This document shows positions 1-7,813 of a DNA stretch of 64,000 bases, in pieces (positions within the stretch are counted from its first letter, which is position 1; each line of letters opens with the position of its first letter). The notes beneath the pieces are model-generated. The model had not been told where the DNA came from. It did no database searches and saw nothing but the letters and a program-made list of their open reading frames with translations. This stretch comes from Stutzerimonas stutzeri (GTDB taxonomy: Bacteria; Pseudomonadota; Gammaproteobacteria; Pseudomonadales; Pseudomonadaceae), in the NCBI RefSeq assembly GCF_024448695.1, contig NZ_JAMOHY010000009.1, forward strand, positions 1 to 64,000, read 5' to 3'. The position numbers and the translations under genes are program-made.

Positions 1-6
1 ATATAC

Positions 7-197
7 GGGTTTCCGAGGGCGTAATCCCTCACGCCAACCCTTGTATGAACCCCTATGACGGAAGCGCCTTCGGCGATTCCATCCTACGGAGAGCTGTCCA
101 TGAAGCCCCGCAGCATCCATCACGAACGATCAACCGTAGCCGTAGCCGTAGCCTGGATTAGCCGAAGGCGTAATCCGGGTTTCCGAGGGCGTAATCC
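7..197. repeat. Intergenic palindromic repeat cluster
   Basis: A 21-base unit starting GGGTTTCCGAGGG occurs identically at 7-27 and 177-197. Between them, 155-176 is an imperfect palindrome with arms GGATTA and TAATCC around GCCGAAGGCG, and 60-80 holds a degenerate copy in the opposite orientation around GCGCCTTCGGC. The triplet GTAGCC is repeated three times at 136-153. Palindromes of this GGATTA/TAATCC type are, from my general knowledge, common between genes in Pseudomonas. Here they fill almost the whole gap in front of the ABC permease. Confidence 0.7.
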
Positions 198-225
198 GGG
201 CTTCACGAAGGAGATCCGCCGATGA
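100..225 (+). CDS. Possible 41-codon upstream ORF (doubtful)
   Basis: An ATG at 100 follows GGAG at a usable distance. The frame runs 41 codons and ends in TGA at 223-225, overlapping the ATG of the next gene as ATGA, the form expected for translational coupling. However, most of the frame is read through the palindromic repeat (it contains two RRNPGF-like copies), so the peptide sequence is dictated by repeat DNA. It could be a coupling leader, the scar of a lost upstream gene, or chance. I favour chance or a leader with no peptide function. Confidence 0.2.
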   Translation: MKPRSIHHERSTVAVAVAWISRRRNPGFRGRNPGFTKEIRR

Positions 226-1013
226 ATGCCTACTGGGAATGCCTGCGGGCCATTGTCTTTCGCGAATGGCTGCGTTTCGTCCAGCAACGCTCACGCTTTC
301 TCAGCGCCCTGGTGCGACCGCTGTTGTGGCTGGTGGTGTTTGCCGCCGGTTTTCGTGCCGCGCTGGGCATCGCCATCATCGAGCCCTACGACACCTACAT
401 CACCTATGAAACCTATATCGTGCCGGGGCTGGCCTGCATGATCCTGCTGTTCAACGGCATGCAGGGTTCGCTGTCGATGGTTTATGACCGTGAAATGGGC
501 AGCATGCGCGTACTGCTGACCAGCCCCATGTCGCGCAGTTTTCTACTGGCCAGCAAGCTCCTGGCCACCGCACTGATTTCCTTGCTGCAGGTGTATGCCT
601 TTCTCGGCATTACCTGGCTGTACGGTGTGCAACCACCGGCACTGGGCCTGCTCGGGGCGCTGCCCGCGCTGTTACTGGTGGCATTACTGCTAAGTGCGCT
701 GGGCCTGCTGCTGTCCAACGGCATCCGCCAGCTGGAGAACTTTGCCGGGGTGATGAATTTCGTCATCTTTCCGATGTTCTTTCTGTCTTCAGCGCTCTAT
801 CCGCTGTGGAAAATGCGTGAAGCCAGCGACTGGCTGTACTGGCTCTGCGCCCTGAATCCTTTCACCCACGCCGTGGAGCTGGTGCGCTATGCGCTTTACG
901 GGCAGTTGAATACACTGGCGCTCGCCGTCTGCCTGGGCCTGACGCTGCTGTTCAGCCTGCTTGCAGTGCTCAGCTTCAATCCCCAGCATGCCGCGCTGCG
1001 CCGCAGTGCATGA
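222..1013 (+). CDS. pedC: ABC-2 type transporter permease (PedC-like)
   Basis: This 263-residue integral membrane protein has the ABC-2 permease pattern: a cytoplasmic N-terminus, a first membrane segment at about residues 28-45, then five further hydrophobic stretches ending near residue 250. The segment around residues 85-105 (YDREMGSMRVLLTSPMSR) is the typical cytoplasmic coupling region of this family. It would form the channel of an exporter powered by a separate ATPase, whose gene should lie left of the window. The next gene is the alcohol-oxidation regulator erbR. The same order, ABC permease then AgmR-type regulator, is known from the ped (quinoprotein ethanol dehydrogenase) region of Pseudomonas putida, and the gene name rests on that context. 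The substrate is unknown. The start has a good Shine-Dalgarno sequence (AAGGAG, 209-214). Confidence 0.85.
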   Translation: MNAYWECLRAIVFREWLRFVQQRSRFLSALVRPLLWLVVFAAGFRAALGIAIIEPYDTYITYETYIVPGLACMILLFNGMQGSLSMVYDREMGSMRVLLTSPMSRSFLLASKLLATALISLLQVYAFLGITWLYGVQPPALGLLGALPALLLVALLLSALGLLLSNGIRQLENFAGVMNFVIFPMFFLSSALYPLWKMREASDWLYWLCALNPFTHAVELVRYALYGQLNTLALAVCLGLTLLFSLLAVLSFNPQHAALRRSA

Positions 1014-1172
1014 TGAGCCACTACTACTTTGGTGCCGGTTTGACTGTCGATTGTAGGATTTCAAAAAGACGCCCGGTGAATTGTAATAAGACCGACCGAA
1101 GTACTGGGGCATTGCAGCCGTCGCGCTAAAAACGATCTGCCCACCATAATCAAAACAATGAGGTGACCGGTC

Positions 1173-1838
1173 TTGTACAAGATACTGATCGCAGATGACC
1201 ATCCGCTCTTTAGGGAAGCCATTCACAACGTCATCAGGGACGGCTTTCCGGACAGCGAGATACTGGAAACGGCCGACCTCGACAGCGCTCTGGCGCTGAC
1301 GCTGGAGCACGATGATCTTGATCTGGTGCTGCTGGACCTGAACATGCCCGGCATGCACGGGCTCAACGGCCTGATCAATCTGCGCAACGAAGCACCGACC
1401 ATCCCCGTCGTGATCGTGTCCGCCGAACAGGACAAACAGATCGTGCTGCAGGCGATCACCTATGGCGCCTGCGGTTTCATCACCAAGTCCTCGCCACGCG
1501 CACAGATGACCGAAGCCATCGAGCAGATTCTCAACGGCAACGTCTACCTGCCCTCGGACATCATCCGCAGTCAGAAAGCGACCACTCGTCACTCCTATCA
1601 CAACGAGCCGGGAATCCCGCCCGAACTCCTGCAGGCACTCACGCGCAAGCAGCTGTTGGTGCTCGAGCGCATGACCAAGGGTGAATCCAACAAACAGATC
1701 GCCTACAACCTCGACATCGCCGAAACAACGGTAAAGGCCCACGTCTCGGCTATTCTGCGCAAGCTCAACGTACACAACCGGGTGCAGGCGATTCTCTCGG
1801 CCGGCGATATCGACTTCGCGGCCTATCTGCGCCGCTGA
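1173..1838 (+). CDS. erbR: LuxR-family response regulator ErbR/AgmR
   Basis: This 221-residue regulator has an N-terminal receiver domain (residues about 1-120, acidic pair Asp8-Asp9, phospho-acceptor Asp55 in LLDLNMPG, conserved Lys at about 105) and a C-terminal LuxR/NarL helix-turn-helix (about 150-215, with the typical [20 protein letters not shown] run). The sequence closely matches my memory of AgmR (ErbR, PA1978; PedR1 in P. putida), which controls PQQ-dependent ethanol and glycerol oxidation genes. The start is TTG at 1173, preceded by AGGTG at 1161-1165. The family's [14 protein letters not shown]-terminus begins exactly there, so I prefer it to any later ATG. No kinase gene is cotranscribed with it. 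The hybrid kinase gene nahK faces it on the other strand. Confidence 0.92.
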   Translation: MYKILIADDHPLFREAIHNVIRDGFPDSEILETADLDSALALTLEHDDLDLVLLDLNMPGMHGLNGLINLRNEAPTIPVVIVSAEQDKQIVLQAITYGACGFITKSSPRAQMTEAIEQILNGNVYLPSDIIRSQKATTRHSYHNEPGIPPELLQALTRKQLLVLERMTKGESNKQIAYNLDIAETTVKAHVSAILRKLNVHNRVQAILSAGDIDFAAYLRR

Positions 1839-1866
1839 AACAGCCCTCTCTACATTGCCCTTCCCG

Positions 1867-1896
1867 CCGTGGTCGCCCAGCGTCCACGGTTTTTTT
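1867..1896 (+). terminator. Rho-independent terminator after erbR
   Basis: CCGTGG at 1867-1872 pairs with CCACGG at 1884-1889, and seven T follow directly. The hairpin lies 28 bases after the erbR stop. Confidence 0.85.
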
Positions 1897-2400
1897 GCAT
1901 CGCGGTTTGTCGAGGAAGCGGAGATGACACCGGACTGGCAATACAGGCGCTGATTGGGCGTTTTGTGTTGAATGGCGATTGCTGAGTCGCTTGATAGCTT
2001 GGTTTCGCCCTGCTGGGCGACCTACTTTTTCCAATCGCGGAAAAAGTAGGCAAAAACGCTTGCCCCTGCATCCGGCCCTACGCTGCGATCCGGGTTCGTT
2101 CGCGCAATCGTCACTCCAGGGGCCGGCTTACAAGGGCCATCCATGGCCCTTTAAGCCTCTCGCCGCATCCATGCGGCTCGCTCCCTTACGCAACGATTGC
2201 GCTCACCCTCCTGAAAGGGGCGCTAGGTGTCGCTTGGCAGGCCGTGCAAAGGAAAATGCAAAGCGCTCAAACCTCAGGCGACTCGGACTCCGTTCCCCCC
2301 AGTACACTCGATAAACGCCTTGACCTCTAAAGCTGGCAAGGCACCACTCTTGCCAGTCCGGCAGCAGGCATCCATCCCCAGGAATGCGGAAACCTTATAT
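1897..2400. repeat. Gene-free structured intergenic element between erbR and nahK
   Basis: These 500 bases hold no credible gene. At 2005-2020 TCGCCC pairs with GGGCGA over a TGCT loop. Directly after it CCTACTTTTTCC (2021-2032) pairs with GGAAAAAGTAGG (2039-2050) over a six-base loop, a perfect 12-base stem. The following 250 bases, which include CAAAAACGCTTGCCCC, GCTTACAAGGGCCATC and TCGCCGCATCCATGCGGCTCG, resemble a dispersed intergenic repeat that I recall from several Pseudomonas genomes. That identification is from memory. Short open frames inside it are not gene-like. Confidence 0.55.
2333..2356 (-). terminator. Terminator-like hairpin after nahK
   Basis: CTGGCAAG (2333-2340) and CTTGCCAG (2349-2356) form a perfect eight-base stem with an eight-base loop, 45 bases after the nahK stop. 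On the minus strand only a short T-run (CTTT) follows, so termination efficiency is uncertain. Confidence 0.55.
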
Positions 2401-5040
2401 TCAGCCAGCAGCGTGACCATGCTCCAGCATATGGCACATGGCAGTCTTGAGCTTCATCGGGCGGATCGGCTTGTGCATCAGCATGTGCCCCAGTTCCCGG
2501 ACCTGCAGTTTGAGGTCGTTGCTGTAGTTGGCGGTGATCAATAGCACCGGCAGCGAGTGTGCGCGGCGCTCATTGACGGTGGTCACCACATCCAGTCCGT
2601 TGCAGCCGTTGTCCAAGTGATAATCGGCGATGATCAGGTCGGCATCGGCGTGGAAGTTGTCCACCTGACGCGCCAGATCTTCTTCCGACAACGCGGTGGT
2701 CACCACGCAACCCCAGCCTTCGAGCAGGGTGCGCATGCCCGCACAGATGGCTGCATCGTTGTCGATGACCCAAACCCTGGCGCCGTGCAGACGCTCCAGC
2801 AGCAGCTCGGTGCTGGGTGACTCGACCCGGCTTCTGGAAATGCGTCTGGCCAGCGGCACTTCGACGGCGAATACCGAGCCTCGCCCCGGCTGCGAGCGCA
2901 CCAGGATGCGGTGGCCCAGCATGCGTGCAATCTTTTCAACGATGGCCAGGCCCAGGCCGAGACCGCGATCCTGACTGGGTTGCACCGCATCGCCTCGCTT
3001 GAACTCCTGAAACACTTCTTCCAGCTTGTCTTCCGCGATGCCCACCCCCGTATCCCAGACTTCTATGGACAGGCTCTGGCGCCGTCGCCGGCAACCCAGC
3101 AGTACACGTCCCGTGGGGGTGTAACGAATGGCGTTGGTCAGCAGGTTGCGCAGGATTCTGGCAAGCAGCTGGATATCGCTGCGCACCAGGGCTGTGCTGG
3201 GGATGTAGTCCAGGCGCAGCGCTTCGGTGCCGGCGATTTGCCGGAACTCAACGGCCAGGTTTTCCAGCAGTTCGCTGACGGCGAAAGAGGCAATATCCGG
3301 CTTGATCACGCCGGCGTCGAGTTTGGAGATGTCCACCAGGGTGCCCAGCAGATTTTCCACGTCCTCCAGGGAATTGCTGATGTTGCGAATCAGCCCACCG
3401 CTCGGTGTCGCCTGCTCCAGCAGTGCGCTGGTGAACAGCCGTGCAGCGTTGAGCGGTTGCAACAGGTCGTGGCTCACTGCGGCAAGGAACTTGGTCTTGG
3501 ACAGGTTGGCCAGCTCCGCTTCACGCTTGGCTTCGCGCAGGCGGGCTTCGGCATGAGCACGCTCGTCGATTTCGCACAGCAATTGTTCATTCAGGCTGGT
3601 CAGTTCCGCCGTCCGCTCGCGCACCCGTTGTTCAAGATTCTGATAGGCCTGGTGCAGCGCCTCGGCGGTGCGACGGCGGTCGGTGATGTCCTGGATCAGC
3701 ACGAAGATGCCAGCCACCTCGCCACTGGCCAGGCGGTTAGGCACATAGGAACGCAACATATAGCGTTGCTGGCCGGCGTGGTTGGGCTCGGCCATTTCAA
3801 AGCTGATGCTTTCACCGGACAGCGCCCGGTCGATATAAGGTTCAAGCTGCTGCCAGTGCTCGCCGCTGTGAATGTCGCGCAGGCACTGGCCGAGCATGCC
3901 GTCCCTGGGCCAGCGGTACCATTCCTCGTAGACCTTGTTGGTGAAGGCATAAGTCAGGTCGGCTGACACGTAGGCGATCAGGGCCGGCACATGGTCGGTG
4001 ATCAGGCGTATCCAGCGCTCGCTTTCACGCAGTGCCTCGGCATGCCGGTAGCGTTCGGTGATGTCGGTGAAGGTATTGACGAAGCCGCCGGTAGGCAGCG
4101 GATGGGTGCGGATCTCCAGCGTGCGTCCATCGAACAGATGCTGCTCCAACTCGGTCAGTGGCTGGCCACCGATACCGCGCGTACCGGGTGTCAGCAACTT
4201 GAGTTCGCTGTCGGCCATGACCTCCTCGAAGGGACGGTGCGCCTCTATCGGCGCCAGGCCGCAGAGTTCCAGGAAGCGGCGATTCCACAACTCCAGACTG
4301 CCATCGGCGCTGATCATCGCGACCCCCTGGGACAGGTTGTCCACGGCCCGCTGCAACAGCCGGGATTTCTGCGCCAGCGCCTGTTCGCGGCGCATGGTTT
4401 CGCTGATCTTGACCTCGGTGATATCGGTATAAAGCATCACCAGGCCACCCTCACGGGTCGGACGTTCGCTGACCTGCACCCAGCGCCCGGTATGTAGACG
4501 GTAGACCGTGGGCTCGTTGCCCTTGCCGCGATGTTCCTCGGCGATCAGCCCGCTGCTTTCTGCCAACCGGCGCATGTCGGCCAGACGCGTGCCGCCATGG
4601 ATGCGGGCACCGGTACGGTTCCAGAGCGATTTGAAGCGGCGGTTGAACAGGACAATGCGCTGATCCTTGTCGAACAGCACGAAGGCGTCGGAAATGCTTT
4701 CGATGGCATCGACCAGCAACTGGTGCGCCGTTTCCGCCCGCAGCCGGGCGTCGCTGAGCAGGCGGTTGCTGGCCTTCAATTCGGCCATTGTCTGGTTGAG
4801 CGCATCGGTGCGCTCACGCACCTGCTCAGCCAGCACCACCGAATGCTGAAATGCCGCATAGGAGGCATCGCGACCGGAGCTGCTGGATTCGATGCGTTCG
4901 ATCAGCGCCGCATTGATACGGTGCAGCTTGGCGTTCTCGCGCTCGAGTTCGACCAGACGATTCGGCAGCTCAGCGACCTCCCCGTCCTCCGGGGCGACCA
5001 ATGGCGACCCCGGTGAAGGTCTGATTGATGTGCATGCCAT
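2401..5040 (-). CDS. nahK: Hybrid sensor histidine kinase NahK (ErcS')
   Basis: This 879-residue cytoplasmic kinase has no membrane segment. After an N-terminal coiled coil come three PAS domains (beginning near LLVDAIESISDAFVLFD, LLQRAVDNLSQGVAMIS and WIRLITDHVPALIAYVS), a second coiled coil, a HisKA box with the phospho-accepting His in FLAAVSHDLLQPLNA, an HATPase domain (NLLTNAIRYTP, DTGVGI, GLGLGLAI) and a C-terminal receiver (acid pair in VIDNDA, phospho-Asp in IIADYHLD). The arrangement and the nosP gene just upstream match NahK/ErcS' of P. aeruginosa (PA1976), a kinase whose activity is altered by NO-bound NosP and which feeds phosphotransfer to biofilm regulators. The ATG at 5040 has GGAGA nine bases upstream, and the gene then overlaps nosP by 71 bases. 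A TTG at 5001 is an alternative start. Confidence 0.9.
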   Translation of the reverse strand: MACTSIRPSPGSPLVAPEDGEVAELPNRLVELERENAKLHRINAALIERIESSSSGRDASYAAFQHSVVLAEQVRERTDALNQTMAELKASNRLLSDARLRAETAHQLLVDAIESISDAFVLFDKDQRIVLFNRRFKSLWNRTGARIHGGTRLADMRRLAESSGLIAEEHRGKGNEPTVYRLHTGRWVQVSERPTREGGLVMLYTDITEVKISETMRREQALAQKSRLLQRAVDNLSQGVAMISADGSLELWNRRFLELCGLAPIEAHRPFEEVMADSELKLLTPGTRGIGGQPLTELEQHLFDGRTLEIRTHPLPTGGFVNTFTDITERYRHAEALRESERWIRLITDHVPALIAYVSADLTYAFTNKVYEEWYRWPRDGMLGQCLRDIHSGEHWQQLEPYIDRALSGESISFEMAEPNHAGQQRYMLRSYVPNRLASGEVAGIFVLIQDITDRRRTAEALHQAYQNLEQRVRERTAELTSLNEQLLCEIDERAHAEARLREAKREAELANLSKTKFLAAVSHDLLQPLNAARLFTSALLEQATPSGGLIRNISNSLEDVENLLGTLVDISKLDAGVIKPDIASFAVSELLENLAVEFRQIAGTEALRLDYIPSTALVRSDIQLLARILRNLLTNAIRYTPTGRVLLGCRRRRQSLSIEVWDTGVGIAEDKLEEVFQEFKRGDAVQPSQDRGLGLGLAIVEKIARMLGHRILVRSQPGRGSVFAVEVPLARRISRSRVESPSTELLLERLHGARVWVIDNDAAICAGMRTLLEGWGCVVTTALSEEDLARQVDNFHADADLIIADYHLDNGCNGLDVVTTVNERRAHSLPVLLITANYSNDLKLQVRELGHMLMHKPIRPMKLKTAMCHMLEHGHAAG

Positions 5041-6133
5041 TGAACTGTTCTCCGTAGGTGTTGAAACCGATCACTCTCTGGCGTCGGAGAAAGGCGGAAA
5101 TCTGCTCCGTGGTGCCGTTGCTCTCGATTTCCATCCGCCGCAGAAAGCAGTCGCAGCCCAGGGTCAGCAGGGTTTCACCGAGGCGTTGCTCAAGGCGCTC
5201 GAACAGTGTCTCGAGATTGGGCATCAGCGGACCGGGGCGCATGGCGGTCAGCACGATGCCGTTCTCCACGGCGCAATAGAAGGTCAGGCTCAGGTCTTCG
5301 TTGACCTTCTGAATGGAGCGCACGTAGTAATGCTCGTTAATGCGCACTGCCAGCGGATGGGCGGCAAACAGCGCATGGTTGAGATCAGCAACGTCCACAC
5401 CGATCAGGCGGGCGTACTCCTCGGCAGCAGGTTCGGCGTTCAGCTCATAGACCCGCCGGGCATTGCTGTCGGCCATGGTCACCACCAGCTTTTCGCTGCG
5501 CGGCAGCATGTGGTGGGTGGTGAACACTTCGAAATCCAGCCAGGTATTGATCAGCACCACGATGGCCGCGCCGCTGCGGAAGGTGCCGTCGTAATAGACG
5601 TAGGTATCGGTCAGATGGTTGTCGTCACCTGCCGAGCCGCCGAAATGGGGAATGCTGCCAAAGGCAGCGCTGAGTGCCGAAAGAACGATCTCCTCCCGAC
5701 TGGACAGGCCATCGAGCAGCGTCAGGGCGAAACTGTGGTCCTTGATCGGCGCCAGCGAGTTGCTGCGGCAATCACTGCCAAGACGCTCCACCAGTTGCTG
5801 GGCGTCGGTCAGGCTGAAGCGATCCATCTCGACGATCAGTTCGCTGGCAATGGAAAAACTGCGGTGATCAAAGCCGACAGCGGTCACGCAGCTGCGGCTA
5901 TAGCCCTGGGCGGTGATCTCCCCCGCCGAGGTGCAGCCGACCAGTCGCACACCGCCGAAGTACTGTTGCAGCGCATCACCCAGGGCCGGCAGATCATATT
6001 CGGCAGAACAGAAGAACAGCACAAAACCGAGGTGGGGATGAATCAGCTGGCGGGCCAGATCCTGGGCCACGGTCTCCGCGTCCCTGGCTTCGGACATCGC
6101 CGTGCGTATCACTTCGGTTCTTTGTTCGATCAC
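4970..6133 (-). CDS. nosP: FIST-domain NO-sensing protein NosP
   Basis: This soluble protein of 387 residues has an N-terminal FIST domain (from about FVLFFCSAEYD to the CTSAGEI motif and on to residue 200) and a C-terminal FIST_C domain ending in the family-typical NGMHINQTFTGVAIG. NosP proteins bind haem and nitric oxide and modulate the kinase encoded next to them. Here that is nahK, which begins inside the last 71 bases of this gene. The frame is open further upstream, but the GTG at 6133 has GGGAG a few bases before it and I take it as the start. The usual haem ligand cannot be assigned from the sequence alone. Confidence 0.85.
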   Translation of the reverse strand: MIEQRTEVIRTAMSEARDAETVAQDLARQLIHPHLGFVLFFCSAEYDLPALGDALQQYFGGVRLVGCTSAGEITAQGYSRSCVTAVGFDHRSFSIASELIVEMDRFSLTDAQQLVERLGSDCRSNSLAPIKDHSFALTLLDGLSSREEIVLSALSAAFGSIPHFGGSAGDDNHLTDTYVYYDGTFRSGAAIVVLINTWLDFEVFTTHHMLPRSEKLVVTMADSNARRVYELNAEPAAEEYARLIGVDVADLNHALFAAHPLAVRINEHYYVRSIQKVNEDLSLTFYCAVENGIVLTAMRPGPLMPNLETLFERLEQRLGETLLTLGCDCFLRRMEIESNGTTEQISAFLRRQRVIGFNTYGEQFNGMHINQTFTGVAIGRPGGRGGR

Positions 6134-6412
6134 GCACCGCACTCCCGCACCACTGAATCGGATTCGACTCCATTCTTGGGCAGGCTCTGGGGCGGGCAAA
6201 TGCTACTTGAGTACCGGTCGCAGCCTGCCAAGGTCGTAACGCGACGAAATCACGCATATCAGTAAACGAAAAGGCCGGCATTCCCGATGAATACCGGCCT
6301 TTTCATGATGTGGCAGCGGGGCATGGTGTGCGCTCAGCGCACGGGCCATTGCGATGCAACGGATGGCTCGACCTACGGTTCGGACTCCATCCGCGCCCTG
6401 CTTGTGTGCGGC
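6134..6412. terminator. Gap with bidirectional terminator, stem 6269-6303
   Basis: AAAAGGCCGG (6269-6278) pairs with CCGGCCTTTT (6294-6303). The stem has an A-run on one side and a T-run on the other, so it can work in both directions. It lies downstream of the porin gene on the minus strand and upstream of nosP, so it should separate these two. Nothing gene-like is visible in the rest of the gap. Confidence 0.8.
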
Positions 6413-7603
6413 TTAAAAACTCAGCGCAGCACCGACGGCGAAGGTACGGGTGTCTTCGTTCACCGCGTTGTTGCCATTGCGACCACGGACTTCCAGCTCG
6501 TTGAGTTCGGCCACCAGGGTCAGGTTGTCGTTAACGCTGTGGAACAGCGCGACACCACGGGTTTCAAAATCGGCTGCGGTACCAAGGCCGTTACCGTCAT
6601 CCTCGGTTGTTCCGTAGGAGAGCGCCACGCGGTTCTTGCCGAAGCGGTAGGAGCCTTGCAGCAGGTAGCCGTCGCTGTCGACTTCGCGCAGCAGCGCCTC
6701 GCCGGCGTTGTTGGTGAAGAAGGGGTTGATGCCTTCGGCCTGGAAGCCCGATGCGGTCAGCGACAGGTTGCCCATTTTCGCCTGAACGCCATAGCTGATG
6801 CCCTTGGAGTCCACGTCGCGGACGCTGCTGTCGGTATTGTCGGAACTCTGCTGCATACCGCCGAGCCAGGTATAGAACTGCGTGCCACCCGCCTCAAACT
6901 GGTAGGTGATCTCGGTCTCGAAGCGCGGCGTATCCTGATAGGCCTTGTCCAGCGCGGAGTTGGTATCTTCGGTGGTATCCACCGGGTCCATGATGCCGAC
7001 CGCAACGCGCAGACCGCTCATCACCGGCGAGCGATAGGTCACCTGGGCAGACGGGAACGGATAAGGGTAGCCGGTGCCGATATTGCCGAAGGAAACGCCG
7101 CCACCGTCCACCAGGCCGAGGGTGTCGCTGACCTGACCGTAGCCGGTGAGCATCTCGTCGAGCAGGATATTGGAGCGCGCGAACAGGCCGAAGTCCTTAC
7201 CAAAGAGCACCTCACCCCACTCGTCGTTGGCGACGGTGGCGTAGAACTGGCGAACGTCGATGCCACTTTCGGTGCCATTGGTTTCGCTGTCATTGATGGT
7301 CACCCAGAACGAGGAGCGGCCACCCAACTTGAGGTCGCCAACCTGCTTTTTGAAGTTGAAACCGATGTAGTTGGGCAGAAAGCCCATCTTGACCCGCGAC
7401 TGGTTGCGATCGAACTGCTCACCTGCACGGTCCACCTTGCTGTGGACGTAGAAGGTGTTGAAGTAACCATCGGTGGAAAAGGTGGTGTCGTCCTGATCGT
7501 ACAGCACGATCTCGGCCATGGCGGACTGGCTCAGTCCCATGGCTACTGCGCTGGCCAGAGCCAGGGGCAGAATCTTGGTGCAGGTTTTTTTCTTGTTGTG
7601 CAT
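6413..7603 (-). CDS. Outer-membrane porin
   Basis: This 396-residue precursor has a clear signal peptide (basic start HNKKKTCTK, hydrophobic core, cleavage likely after QSAMA). The rest is a run of alternating, aromatic-rich beta strands and ends in phenylalanine (AVGAALSF), the signal recognised by the BAM complex. Its spacing and repeated acidic, glycine-rich turns fit the general Gram-negative porin family, not OprD or OprF. It lies between nosP and pqqF, with its own terminator, so it is probably a single transcription unit. A link to alcohol oxidation through supply of substrate is possible, but only its position suggests this. I cannot name a substrate. Confidence 0.8.
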   Translation of the reverse strand: MHNKKKTCTKILPLALASAVAMGLSQSAMAEIVLYDQDDTTFSTDGYFNTFYVHSKVDRAGEQFDRNQSRVKMGFLPNYIGFNFKKQVGDLKLGGRSSFWVTINDSETNGTESGIDVRQFYATVANDEWGEVLFGKDFGLFARSNILLDEMLTGYGQVSDTLGLVDGGGVSFGNIGTGYPYPFPSAQVTYRSPVMSGLRVAVGIMDPVDTTEDTNSALDKAYQDTPRFETEITYQFEAGGTQFYTWLGGMQQSSDNTDSSVRDVDSKGISYGVQAKMGNLSLTASGFQAEGINPFFTNNAGEALLREVDSDGYLLQGSYRFGKNRVALSYGTTEDDGNGLGTAADFETRGVALFHSVNDNLTLVAELNELEVRGRNGNNAVNEDTRTFAVGAALSF

Positions 7604-7813
7604 GGCGCTCTCCGCTGATGTGACGACGGGCAGTCGTGTCGAAGCGGATTATCGAAAGCGCCACGGGCAAGCCATACGCTGCCATGGCGGCGCTTCGCTG
7701 GTACTTTGGCTGTAGCCAGGGGCTTGGGCTGCAAGCAGGTATTGAGCGATCCGGAGGAAGCAGCGCTTAGGTAGTAAGCCGCGGCGCTTTAGCAGGTGCT
7801 TTTCAACAGACTG

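Noticed and set aside
136..153. GTAGCC repeated three times as possible CRISPR-like or phase-variable repeat
   Set aside because: Only three short units without spacers, within a palindromic repeat region; no cas genes anywhere in the window.
789..1775. 328-codon open frame on the - strand covering erbR
   Set aside because: It lies over the well-identified erbR gene and the end of pedC in the opposite direction; shadow of GC-rich coding.
2227..2544. Short frame across the intergenic element and into nahK
   Set aside because: It runs through repeat DNA and into the antisense of nahK, with no start signal.
2911..3966. 351-codon open frame on the + strand
   Set aside because: Antisense to nahK, whose domains are all clear; Gln/Val/Gly-rich shadow composition.
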